From Streptomyces djakartensis (GTDB lineage: Bacteria; Actinomycetota; Actinomycetes; Streptomycetales; Streptomycetaceae): DNA of 64,000 bases. The notes under the pieces were generated by a model. It saw nothing but the letters and a program-made list of their open reading frames with translations. It had not been told where the DNA came from and ran no database searches. The position numbers were made by a program, and so were the translations under genes. Positions 41,976 through 50,709 of this stretch are shown piece by piece (the stretch's first letter is position 1; every line of letters begins with the position of its first letter). The stretch spans positions 225,157 through 289,156 of the forward strand of contig NZ_BMWE01000012.1 of assembly GCF_014651075.1 (NCBI RefSeq), in the 5' to 3' direction.

Positions 41976-44435
41976 TCAGTGCGGTTCGGGCCGGGAGAGG
42001 TGCTGCGCGCACCAGATCGTCTTGCCGTCGGTGGTGTGCCGGGTGCCCCATCCCTGGGTGAGCTGGGCGACGAGCAGCAGGCCCCGGCCGCCCTCGTCGA
42101 AGGCCCGGGCCCGGCGCAGGTGCGGAGCGGTGTTGCTGCCGTCGGAGACCTCGCAGATCAGCGAAGTGTCGCGGATGAGCCGCAGCCTGATCGGCGGTGC
42201 GCCGTACCGGATGGCGTTGGTGACCAGCTCGCTGACGACCAGCTCGGTGACGAAGGCCGCCTCCTCCAGGCCCCAGGCGTCCACCTGGTCGACGGCGAAC
42301 TTCCGGGCGTGCGGCACCTGCGCGGTGTCGGGCTCGACGTCGCAGTCGGCGACCTGGTGGCGAGCCAGCGCGCGAGTGCGGGCGAGCAGCAGGGCGGCGT
42401 CGTCGCTGCGGCGCTCGGGGAGCATGGCCTCCATCACCGCGTCGCACTGGGCCTCCAGCGACCCGGCCGAGCGGTGCAGGACCCGCTGCAACGCGGCGAT
42501 CCCCTCGTCGACATCGCGCTCGCGGCTTCGCATCAGTCCGTCGGTGTAAAGGGCGAGCAGGCTGTCCTCGGGCAGCTCCAGCTCGACGGCCTCGAAAGGC
42601 AGGCCTCCGATGCCGAGCGGTGGTCCCGGAGGTGCGGCCACCGGCGTCGTGGTGCCGTCCGGGAAGACGATCAGCGGCAGGGGATGGCCCGCGCTCGCCA
42701 GGGTGAGGTGCCGGGAGACCGGATCGTAGACGGTGTACAGGCAGGTGGCCCCGGACTCGCCGGTCGGCTGGAAGTGGCCGGGGGGCTGGAGGTCGTCGGC
42801 GAGGTGCAGGACCAGGTCGTCCAGATGGGTCAGCAGCTCGTCCGGCGGCAGGTCCACGTCGGCGAGGGTGCGGACCGCCGTGCGCAGCCGGCCCATGCTG
42901 GCCGATGCGTGCAGGCCGTGGCCGACGACATCGCCGACGACCAGGGCTACCCGGGCGCCGGACAGCGGGATGACGTCGAACCAGTCGCCGCCCACCTCCG
43001 TACCGGTTCCGCCGGGCAGGTAGCGGGATGCCACCTCGACCGCCTCCTGGCTCGGCAGCCCCTGCGGCAGCAGGCTGCGCTGCAGGGTCAGCGCGGTCGT
43101 CCGCTCACGTGAGTACCGGCGGGCGTTGTCGATGGCGACGGCCGCCTTGGTGGTCAGCTCCTCGGCGAGGATCAGGTCGTCGGCGGTGAAGGCCTCGGGG
43201 CGGTCGCGGCGGGAGAAGGCGACGACACCGAGCAGCGCGCCGCGCGCCCGGAGCGGCACGGTGATCCGGCCGGTCAGCCCGTCCCCGGCGATGGACTCGT
43301 CGATCAACGGGTTGCCCGGCGGCCAGTGGGCCGGGTCGGCGGCGAGTCCGGGACCGAAAGCCCATTCGCCGCCCTGGCCGGGTCGGGCGGCGAGCTGGAC
43401 GGTGGACCTGCCGGTGGCCATGCAGCGGGTGGTGACGGAACCGGGGGCGTGGCTGACCGGCGTCGTGGCTCCGGGAGGTTGGTCGCCGTCCTCTCGCGCG
43501 CTGTGCCGGGCGGCGCGCCGGAGCGCGATGGTGTCGCCTGGGGTGAACGCGGACGCCGGGGGCGGTTCCTCTCCGCGCAGCACCTCGTCGAAGAGATCGA
43601 CGGTGACGAGGTCGGCGAACCCGGGCACCGGGGTGCCGGCCAGTTCCTGAGCGGTGCCGATCACGTCGAGTGTCCGGCCGATGCCGCCGCCGGCCTCGTT
43701 GAGGATGAGCAGGCGCTGCCGGGCCCAGTACTCGGCGCTCATGTCGAATCCCCAGTTGGCGACCGCCCGGACCCGGCCCTCGGCATCCCGGACGGGCCAT
43801 ATGCTGGTCGCCCAGGCATTGGCGTAATCACTGCCGCGCGGGCGGAACACGGTGATGAGACGCGCGGGCTCGCCCGTCCTCGCCACCTCGGCGAGCTTGT
43901 CGGTATAGGGCTTGTCGTCCCTTTCGGGAAACAGCGTGCGGTCGAATTCGGGAAGCACCTCGCGGTACTTCCTGCCGAGCACCTGCTCCTCGGAGTGCGC
44001 TATCACCCGGCCCGAAGAGGTGTTGATCCACAGGAACCGCAGTTCAGGGTCGTACACGCCGAGAGCGAAGGGACACTGCTCGAAGGCCCGGTCGGCGATC
44101 ACCGGGCGACGTCCCCAGCGCTGGACGGTCACCACGTGCCCCAGGGCCTGCCCTTCGGACCCGGACAGTGGCTGGGCCGTCACGACGGCGTCCACCGTGG
44201 AGCCGTTCCGGTGGCGCAGGGAGACGCACCCCGTGGGGTCGGGGCCGGTGCCGTAGCCCTCGGGGAAGCCGGGCGGCGGGGGATCGGCCAGCAGATCGGC
44301 CACCGGGCGGCCGATGACGTCCTGCGCGGTCCAGCCGAGCAGCAGCCGTCCTCCCTCGCTCCAGCCGCTCACCATGCCGTCCGGGCCCACCACGGCAACG
44401 GCAGTGGGCGCGTCCTTCGTGCCGGCCATCTCCAC
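41976..44435 (-). CDS. PAS-PAS-GAF-SpoIIE phosphatase with C-terminal HATPase domain
   Basis: An 819-residue cytoplasmic protein with the same order as 1965-4373: PAS about 8-110, PAS about 125-240, GAF about 255-430, SpoIIE about 445-670 (GGDWFDVIPLSGARV, VVGDVVGHGLHAS, ASAGHPLPL, LYTDGLMRSR), HATPase about 680-815 (ELVTNAIRYG, EVSDGSNTAP, DEGGRGLLLV). GTG at 44435 is preferred because GGAGG lies eight bases upstream; ATG at 44429 has GGAG too close. It is divergent from the alpha-galactosidase gene, 437 bp away. The signal is unknown. Confidence 0.9.
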   Translation of the reverse strand: MEMAGTKDAPTAVAVVGPDGMVSGWSEGGRLLLGWTAQDVIGRPVADLLADPPPPGFPEGYGTGPDPTGCVSLRHRNGSTVDAVVTAQPLSGSEGQALGHVVTVQRWGRRPVIADRAFEQCPFALGVYDPELRFLWINTSSGRVIAHSEEQVLGRKYREVLPEFDRTLFPERDDKPYTDKLAEVARTGEPARLITVFRPRGSDYANAWATSIWPVRDAEGRVRAVANWGFDMSAEYWARQRLLILNEAGGGIGRTLDVIGTAQELAGTPVPGFADLVTVDLFDEVLRGEEPPPASAFTPGDTIALRRAARHSAREDGDQPPGATTPVSHAPGSVTTRCMATGRSTVQLAARPGQGGEWAFGPGLAADPAHWPPGNPLIDESIAGDGLTGRITVPLRARGALLGVVAFSRRDRPEAFTADDLILAEELTTKAAVAIDNARRYSRERTTALTLQRSLLPQGLPSQEAVEVASRYLPGGTGTEVGGDWFDVIPLSGARVALVVGDVVGHGLHASASMGRLRTAVRTLADVDLPPDELLTHLDDLVLHLADDLQPPGHFQPTGESGATCLYTVYDPVSRHLTLASAGHPLPLIVFPDGTTTPVAAPPGPPLGIGGLPFEAVELELPEDSLLALYTDGLMRSRERDVDEGIAALQRVLHRSAGSLEAQCDAVMEAMLPERRSDDAALLLARTRALARHQVADCDVEPDTAQVPHARKFAVDQVDAWGLEEAAFVTELVVSELVTNAIRYGAPPIRLRLIRDTSLICEVSDGSNTAPHLRRARAFDEGGRGLLLVAQLTQGWGTRHTTDGKTIWCAQHLSRPEPH

Positions 44436-44586
44436 GCGCCATGCCTCCGTCCGGATTGCCGGGCCGTCAGGGCTGGTTTCCAGCGGCTGCTTCCAGACTA
44501 GATCCGCCTCCACCGCGTGGCGCTCCGGCCCGTGTGGGCGGGCTGCCGGGAACCGATCGATGTGAGCCACGCATGGTTCGGTTCCC

Positions 44587-44601
44587 GTTTCGAAACATTC
44601 G
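44587..44601. promoter_or_regulatory. GTTTCGAAAC palindrome / CGAAACATTCG box upstream of the alpha-galactosidase
   Basis: GTTTCGAAAC (44587-44596) is a perfect palindrome, and the overlapping CGAAACATTCG (44591-44601) differs by one central base from the CGAAACTTTCG boxes near the xylanase genes at 52250. A related imperfect inverted repeat, TTTCCGAA and TTCGAAA, follows the promoter at about 44756-44775. Confidence 0.45.
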
Positions 44602-44712
44602 ACGGTCGAGGTCCGGCCCGGATCGCCGGACGGACGTCCGGGGCGCACGGACCGGCGTGGAGCGCTTTCGGCCGTCGGGGCTCGCACGCCGGACTTCCAG
44701 GAGGCTGACGGT

Positions 44713-44740
44713 GTTGACATGTCCGGGCGCCTCCCTAGTA
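44713..44740 (+). promoter_or_regulatory. Promoter of the GH27 alpha-galactosidase gene
   Basis: TTGACA (44713-44718) and TAGTAT (44735-44740) with a 16-base spacer, close to the vegetative-sigma consensus. The start would be near 44747, leaving a leader of about 125 bases before the TTG start codon. The rest of 44436-44872 holds no gene. Confidence 0.72.
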
Positions 44741-44872
44741 TCCGAGACGCCCGACTTTCCGAATGGTGTTCGAAACTACGACCGAGACACCGTGTCCTGC
44801 TTCATGACATGCACCTGACATCAGCCTGCGTGGCACCCGCGCACGGCACCCCTTCGGCAAAGGAGCCCCCGA

Positions 44873-46519
44873 TTGCCCGGACGATCAGCCAGACGACTGC
44901 TCCGCCTCCTGGCCGCCGCCGCACTGACGGTCACCGCGTCCGTGACCGCCTCCTCGCACTCCACCGCCTCGGCCGCGCCCGGCAGCCCGGCGCTCACCCC
45001 GCCGCTCGGCTGGAACAGCTGGAACAGCTTCGGGTGCCAGATCACCGAGGCCCAGGTGCGCCAGGCCGCCGACGCGATGGTGTCCTCGGGCATGCGCGAC
45101 GCCGGCTACCGGTACGTGGTGGTCGACGACTGCTGGTTCGATCCGCAGCGCGACACGGCGGGGAACCTGCGCTCCAACCCGACCAAGTTCCCGAGCGGGA
45201 TGAAGGCGCTCGGGGACTACATCCACAGCAAGGGCCTGAAGTTCGGGATCTACCAGGTGCCGGGCGAACGCACCTGCGCGCAGACCACCGGCGCCTATCC
45301 GGGTGCGACGGGCAGCAGAGGGCACGAGGCCCAGGACGCCGCGACGTTCGCCTCGTGGGGCGTCGACTACCTCAAGTACGACTGGTGCTCCTCCAGCGGC
45401 ACCCGCGACGAGCAGGTCGCGCGGTTCAGCCTGATGCGCGACGCCCTGCGCGCCACCGGGCGGCCGATCGTCTACAGCATCAACCCCAACAGTTTCCACG
45501 CCATCACCGGCGCCACGTACAACTGGGGCGAGGTCGCCGACCTGTGGCGGACGACCGAGGACCTGCTCGACATCTGGCAGAACGGCAACACCAACAGCTA
45601 TCCGATGGGCGTCGGCAACGTCCTTGACGTCACCGCGCCGCTGGCGGCCCAGTCGGGCCCGGGGCACTGGAACGACCCCGACATGCTGGTCGTGGGCCGC
45701 CCCGGCCTGTCACTGACCGAGTCCCGCTCCCACTTCGCACTCTGGTCGCTGCTCTCGGCCCCCCTCATGGCCGGCAACGACATCCGCACCATGTCCGCCG
45801 ACGTGAGCGCGATCCTGCGCAACCCCCGGCTGCTGGCGGTGAACCAGGACCCGCTGGGCGCGGGCGGGCGCAGGGTGCGCGACGACGGCAACACCGAGGT
45901 GTTCGCCAAGCCCCTGTCCGACGGATCGGTCGCCGTGGGCCTGTTCAACCGGGGAGGGAGCACCGCGACGGTCACCACCACGGCCGCACAAGTCGGCCTC
46001 TCCGGCGGGCAGTTCACGCTGACGGACCTGTGGACCGGCGGTACGTCCAGCACGTCCGGGCCGATCTCGGCGAGCGTCCCCGCGCACGGCGTGGCCGTGT
46101 TCCGGGTGCACGGTGGCAGCCCGCTGACCGCCACCACCTCGCGGTTGCGCGGCAACGCATCCGCACGCTGTGTGGACGTGGACAACGCCTCCACCACGGC
46201 CGGGGCCACGGTCCTGCTCTGGGACTGCCACACGGCCGCCAACCAGCTGTGGACCACGTGGGCCGGGGGCGAGATCCGCGTCTACGGCGACAAGTGCCTG
46301 GACGCCTACAACCAGGGCACCACCCCGGGCACCCGTGTCATCACCTGGTCCTGCAACGGCCAGGACAACCAGAAGTGGACCGTCGGCGCCGACGGGTCGA
46401 TCCGGAACGCCCACGCCGGGCTGTGCCTCGACGCCGACCGGGCGGGCACCGCGAACGGAACCCCACTGGTCCTGTCGACCTGTAACGGCCAGGCCGGCCA
46501 GAGGTGGACCCGCGTGTGA
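44873..46519 (+). CDS. Secreted alpha-galactosidase (GH27) with ricin-type CBM13
   Basis: A 548-residue secreted enzyme. The signal peptide is about 1-35 (LLRLLAAAALTVTASVTASS). The GH27 barrel opens TPPLGWNSWNSFGC; Asp170 in YLKYDWC is the nucleophile and Asp270 in WNDPDML the probable acid/base. A beta-sandwich follows to about 415, then a ricin-type lectin domain about 420-548 with three QxW-like repeats. It releases alpha-galactosyl groups (galactomannan, raffinose). The start is TTG at 44873, with AAAGGAG upstream and the signal peptide starting there. Confidence 0.94.
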   Translation: MPGRSARRLLRLLAAAALTVTASVTASSHSTASAAPGSPALTPPLGWNSWNSFGCQITEAQVRQAADAMVSSGMRDAGYRYVVVDDCWFDPQRDTAGNLRSNPTKFPSGMKALGDYIHSKGLKFGIYQVPGERTCAQTTGAYPGATGSRGHEAQDAATFASWGVDYLKYDWCSSSGTRDEQVARFSLMRDALRATGRPIVYSINPNSFHAITGATYNWGEVADLWRTTEDLLDIWQNGNTNSYPMGVGNVLDVTAPLAAQSGPGHWNDPDMLVVGRPGLSLTESRSHFALWSLLSAPLMAGNDIRTMSADVSAILRNPRLLAVNQDPLGAGGRRVRDDGNTEVFAKPLSDGSVAVGLFNRGGSTATVTTTAAQVGLSGGQFTLTDLWTGGTSSTSGPISASVPAHGVAVFRVHGGSPLTATTSRLRGNASARCVDVDNASTTAGATVLLWDCHTAANQLWTTWAGGEIRVYGDKCLDAYNQGTTPGTRVITWSCNGQDNQKWTVGADGSIRNAHAGLCLDADRAGTANGTPLVLSTCNGQAGQRWTRV

Positions 46520-46624
46520 CACCGCCCCCGACGGGCCGGGCCGAGCGTGGCGGCGATGCGTGACCACGGAGTGCCTGGACGAAGCCGTCGGCGAGACCGA
46601 ACGCCTCGCCTCCGAGGGAGACGA

Positions 46625-46648
46625 ACGCGCCCGGGGAACCGGGCGCGT
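46625..46648. terminator. Terminator hairpin after the alpha-galactosidase gene
   Basis: Ten perfect base pairs, ACGCGCCCGG and CCGGGCGCGT, around a GGAA tetraloop, 105 bases after the GH27 stop. No T-run, as usual here. Confidence 0.75.
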
Positions 46649-46763
46649 CGTGCGGTCCCTGCACTGTCCGCGGTGGGGTCTTCGCCGCGGACGGTGCTGT
46701 CGTGACGCCGGGCGGACTTTCGGAGGTACGGCGAGGGGGTGAGGCGCCCCGCGCCGCTACGCT

Positions 46764-46777
46764 TGAGAGCGCTCCCA
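46764..46777. promoter_or_regulatory. CebR-like box upstream of the phosphatase gene
   Basis: TGAGAGCGCTCCCA matches the cello-oligosaccharide repressor box TGGGAGCGCTCCCA (known from Streptomyces) at 13 of 14 positions. It lies 162 bases upstream of the ATG at 46939. Apart from the terminator hairpin, the rest of 46520-46938 shows no gene or clear promoter. Confidence 0.4.
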
Positions 46778-46938
46778 CGGACTGTCTGCGACGGACTGCA
46801 GGACGTCTCCTCGTCCCCGACAAGCCTGTGGGCGGCCGGGGCCGGTTGAGCGAGGTGGGCCGCGGCGGGATGCTGAAGGCAGCGCCCTTCACACGTGACG
46901 CAGGCCGTGCAGGCGCGGGAGCGAGGTCGGGACACCTC

Positions 46939-49371
46939 ATGGACAACCAACCCGGCAGGACCACAGGGACAGGCGGCGCGGCGGTGCCCGAGGACTTCGC
47001 CGTCGTCATCGACGCCCGTGGCGCCGTGATGGTGTGGAGCGCGGGAGCCGGGCGGCTGCTCGGGTACGAGCCCGAGGAGGTGGTGGGCCGACCGGCCGCC
47101 CACCTCCTTTCCGTGCGGCTGCCCCTCGCCATGCGGCGCCACGTGGCCGCCGGCGAACCGTGGACGAGTGATGTGGGGCTGCGGAAGCGGGACGGAGACC
47201 GTGTCAAGGTGCAGCTGCGGGGCACCCCGCTGGCGGACGCGGACGGCAGGACGGCCTGGGTCGTCACTCCGGCGGCCGTGACATATCCGGCCGGGCCGGC
47301 CGACACGGAGACCACGGAGCTGTGGGACCTCACACTCGCCCAACTCCCACTGCCGGTGGCCGTCTACGACCGTGAGGCGCGGTTCGTGACCTGCAACCAG
47401 GTGATGAGCCGTGCCATGGGGCTCACCCAGGAGGAGATGAGAGGCAAGACGCTGTGGGAGATCTATCCCGCCCCGCCCCTGGACGAGATCGACCGCCTTC
47501 AGCGGCAGGTGGTGCGCACCGGCGAGACGATCGTTCGCGAGGAGCAGCCCTTCCGGGCCTCCGGTGAGATCCGCGATCACGCGTGGTCGGTCTTCCTCTC
47601 CCCGCTGAAGAACCGGGCAGGGGAGGTGCTGGGAATGTCGGCGCTGGTGATCGACATCACCGGGCAGTACTGGGCCCGGCGCCGCCTGGCGGTGCTCAAC
47701 GACGCCAGTGCGCGTATCGGCAGCACCCTGGACGTGGCCCGGACGGCCGCAGAACTGGCCGAGGTGGCGGTGGACGGGTTCGCCGACTTCGTCACCGTCG
47801 ACCTGCTGGAGTCGGTCGTCCAGGGCCATGAGCCGCAACCGATACCGCCCGGCACCAGGGTCGTCTTCCGCCGCACCGCGCAACGGTCGGTGCTGCGGGG
47901 CTGTCCGGAATCCGTGGTCCCGGAGGGTGACACCGACGTCTACCCGCCCGGTTCGCCACCTGCTCAGGCACTGACCACAGGCCGGGGAGCCTACTACCGG
48001 GTGGGCGACCCGCTGCTGCGCGAGTGGTCGACGGCCCACCCGGCACGCGCCGAAAGCGTGCGCAGATACGGGATCCACGCGGTGATGATGGTGCCGCTGC
48101 GTGCGAGGGGCGTCACCCTGGGCGTGATGCACCTGCTCCGGCACCGCACCGCGGATGCCTTCGGTGAGGACGACCTGGTGCTCGCCGAGGAGATCGCCGC
48201 ACGGGCTGCGCTGAGCATCGACAACGCCCGCCGCTACACCCGCGAGCGCCACACCGCCATCACCCTCCAGCGCAGCCTCCTGCCGGCGGGGCCACCCCGA
48301 GCGCCGGCGCTGGACCTCGCCCACCGGTACTTCCCCGCCGGTTCCGGGAACGAGATCGGCGGCGACTGGTTCGACGTCATCGCACTGTCCGGCGGCCGGG
48401 TCGCGCTGGTGGTGGGCGACGTCGTGGGCCAAGGGGTGCACGCATCGGCCACGATGGGCCGCCTGCGCACCGCGGTACGCACCCTCGCCGACGCCGACTT
48501 CGCGCCCGACGAGCTGCTCACCCGGCTGGACGACCTGGTCATCCGCCTCGACCGGGAGGAGGGCCCGGACACCCGAGGGCAGGGAGAGGAGACCTCGGGG
48601 GAGGTCGGGGCCACCTGCCTCTACGCCGTCTACGACCCCGTCGCCGGCCGGTGCGACATCGCCCGGGCCGGGCATCCGCCACCCGTCCTGGTGAGACCCG
48701 ACGGGACCGCACACGTCCTGGACCTGCCCGCCGGGCCGCCGCTCGGCCTGGGCGGACTGCCCTTCGAGGCCGCCCAGTTCGACGTGGACGAAGGCTGCAC
48801 GCTCGCCCTCTACACCGACGGCCTGGTCGAGACCCCGGGGCGTGACATCGACGTCGGACTGGAGCTGCTGAACGAGGCGCTGCGGCGCCCGTCCGCCGAC
48901 CTCGAGGAGGCCTGCGAGGAGGTGCTGCGCAAGGTGCGTGCCGAACCCGCGGCCGACGACATCGTCCTGCTCCTGGCCCGCCCCCGTCGTCTCGGGGCCG
49001 ACCAGGTACGTGTCTGGCAGCTGCCCGTGCGGCCCACGGCCGTCGCCGGGGCCCGCCGGATGGCGAGTGAACAACTCGCCGCCTGGGGACTGGCCGAGCT
49101 CGAGTTCACCACCGAGCTGATCGTCAGCGAGCTGGTCACCAACGCCATCCGGTACGGCAGCGCACCCATCGAGCTGCGGCTCATCCGCGCCGGGGTACTC
49201 GTCTGCGAGGTCTCCGACGGCAGCAGCGCCGCCCCGCACCTGCGGCGGGCCAGGGTCTTCGACGAGGGAGGACGCGGACTGCTGCTCGTCGCCCAGGTCG
49301 CCGAGCGCTGGGGCAGCCGTCATACCCCGGCAGGCAAGACGATCTGGGCCGAACAGCCCTTGCCGGATTGA
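46939..49371 (+). CDS. PAS-PAS-GAF-SpoIIE phosphatase with C-terminal HATPase domain
   Basis: An 810-residue close paralog of 1965-4373. Long stretches are identical or nearly so, such as YWARRRLAVLN, GFADFVTVDLLESV and RRTAQRSVLRGCPESVV. Domains: PAS about 15-115, PAS about 130-245, GAF about 250-430, SpoIIE about 445-670 (GGDWFDVIALSGGRV, VVGDVVGQG in place of GHG, LYTDGLVETPG), HATPase about 680-805. The Gln replacing His in the VVGDVVGHG motif is a small departure from its relatives. ATG at 46939 gives an N-terminus like that of the paralog; its ribosome site is weak, and open frame continues upstream to 46702. Confidence 0.9.
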   Translation: MDNQPGRTTGTGGAAVPEDFAVVIDARGAVMVWSAGAGRLLGYEPEEVVGRPAAHLLSVRLPLAMRRHVAAGEPWTSDVGLRKRDGDRVKVQLRGTPLADADGRTAWVVTPAAVTYPAGPADTETTELWDLTLAQLPLPVAVYDREARFVTCNQVMSRAMGLTQEEMRGKTLWEIYPAPPLDEIDRLQRQVVRTGETIVREEQPFRASGEIRDHAWSVFLSPLKNRAGEVLGMSALVIDITGQYWARRRLAVLNDASARIGSTLDVARTAAELAEVAVDGFADFVTVDLLESVVQGHEPQPIPPGTRVVFRRTAQRSVLRGCPESVVPEGDTDVYPPGSPPAQALTTGRGAYYRVGDPLLREWSTAHPARAESVRRYGIHAVMMVPLRARGVTLGVMHLLRHRTADAFGEDDLVLAEEIAARAALSIDNARRYTRERHTAITLQRSLLPAGPPRAPALDLAHRYFPAGSGNEIGGDWFDVIALSGGRVALVVGDVVGQGVHASATMGRLRTAVRTLADADFAPDELLTRLDDLVIRLDREEGPDTRGQGEETSGEVGATCLYAVYDPVAGRCDIARAGHPPPVLVRPDGTAHVLDLPAGPPLGLGGLPFEAAQFDVDEGCTLALYTDGLVETPGRDIDVGLELLNEALRRPSADLEEACEEVLRKVRAEPAADDIVLLLARPRRLGADQVRVWQLPVRPTAVAGARRMASEQLAAWGLAELEFTTELIVSELVTNAIRYGSAPIELRLIRAGVLVCEVSDGSSAAPHLRRARVFDEGGRGLLLVAQVAERWGSRHTPAGKTIWAEQPLPD

Positions 49372-49768
49372 CGGCCCCGGCGCTGCCGGCGCAGTCGGTG
49401 TCCAACGGCGGGGCCGAGCGACTCGCGTACCGGCCGAGGCCGCCGAAGCAGTGGCTTGCGCATGACGAGGCTGACGACCGTGTCGACCCGGTGGGGCAAG
49501 GGGATCGCCGGAATGAGCGCCTGCTGCGTGCCGCCGCCGGCCGTTCCGGCCGCGTCCTCGGGCCGAGGTGCAGCCAGGGCCGGGCCCGGCGACCATGGAG
49601 ATCAGGGACAGTGCCGGGAGGAGACACACGCACCGGGAAGTCCGCCCTCCACCGTCACCTGGTTGCAGGCGCGCGCTGAACCGACGAGTTCGGCGCACCG
49701 GTTTCCTCCCCCCATCGCCCCGGGCCCGCCGACGGCAGGCCCTCCCCTCGGCCACCAGGGAGGAAGCA
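49372..49768. other. Gene-free stretch upstream of the SRPBCC gene
   Basis: No open frame in these 397 bases has a family match or ribosome site other than that of the gene at 49769. I see no strong promoter, hairpin or repeat. Confidence 0.5.
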
Positions 49769-50470
49769 ATGCCCGCGCAGTGCACAAGCCGACAGCGGCC
49801 GGTGACCCGGCTGCTCCCCTTCGCGGCAGCCTCCGCCGGGCTGGCGCTCTACGCGCGGTGGATCCGCCCGCGTCTGCTGACCTGGGGTGCGACCCGGGAC
49901 GAGATCGCCGACGCCTACCCCGGCGACGAGCTCGTCCCCGACCCCGACGGCACGTCGACGATGGCCACGACCCTTCCGGCCACCCCCGAGACGGTCTGGG
50001 CCTGGCTGGTGCAGATGGGATACGACCGCGGCGGCTGGTACAGCTGGGACTGGCTGGACCACTACGGGGAACCCAGCGCCGACCGCATCGTGCCCGAGTG
50101 GCAGGACCTCGAAGAGGGACAGCGTCTGACCACGGCCCGCGGCAGCCGGTCCTGGTTCACCGTGGCCCGACTGGAGCCGAACCGGACCTTGGTGCTGCGG
50201 TCGGATCTGGACGTGCCTTCCGGCCGCTCCTTCGATCCGCAGACCGACCCGCTGCCGCGGGCCCGGGTCGACGGGATCTGGGGATTCCATCTGCGGCCGA
50301 CGTCCGACGGCGGAACCCGTCTGATAGTCCGCACGCGCGGTACGGGCCGCCCACGGCCGCTCACCCGGCCGTTCGACCTGCTGCTGTGGGAGCCCGCGCA
50401 CTTCATCATGCAGACCCGTCAGTTCCACAACTTGCGCACCAGGGCCGGCGGGGAATTGCTCGTGGCCTGA
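49769..50470 (+). CDS. SRPBCC (START-like) family protein
   Basis: A 233-residue protein. An N-terminal hydrophobic stretch (LLPFAAASAGLALYARWI) may anchor it. The body MATTLPATPETVWAWLVQMG opens a helix-grip SRPBCC fold, which binds hydrophobic ligands in a pocket (polyketide-cyclase/START-like). RGGWYSWDWLDHYGEPSADR is a recognisable part of a family seen beside transporters and stress genes. ATG at 49769 follows GGGAGGAAG. Ligand and role are unknown. It is convergent with the GH62 gene. Confidence 0.78.
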   Translation: MPAQCTSRQRPVTRLLPFAAASAGLALYARWIRPRLLTWGATRDEIADAYPGDELVPDPDGTSTMATTLPATPETVWAWLVQMGYDRGGWYSWDWLDHYGEPSADRIVPEWQDLEEGQRLTTARGSRSWFTVARLEPNRTLVLRSDLDVPSGRSFDPQTDPLPRARVDGIWGFHLRPTSDGGTRLIVRTRGTGRPRPLTRPFDLLLWEPAHFIMQTRQFHNLRTRAGGELLVA

Positions 50471-50503
50471 CGAGCCGCCTGCGCGCCGGTGCTGGGCGCA
50501 GGC

Positions 50504-50541
50504 ACGGCCATTGCGGCCTCCAAGGGGGCCGCAATGGCCGT
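50504..50541. terminator. Bidirectional terminator hairpin
   Basis: A perfect 15-bp stem, ACGGCCATTGCGGCC (50504-50518) with GGCCGCAATGGCCGT (50527-50541), and an 8-base loop. It sits between the convergent SRPBCC (stop 50470) and GH62 (stop 50710) genes and can act in both directions. Confidence 0.88.
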
Positions 50542-50709
50542 ACCCAGTTGCACCATGTGGCGTGCCCGGTGGCGATCTTGCCCCGACGAGCGTTGCCCGG
50601 CGGCGTTCAGTCGCCGTATGAGCGCCGGCGTCGCCGTCCTACCGGGCGGGCCCGGTCGTCCGCCGGGCCCGCCACGCCGGCTCCATACCGCCGGACCAGT
50701 GTCATGCCG

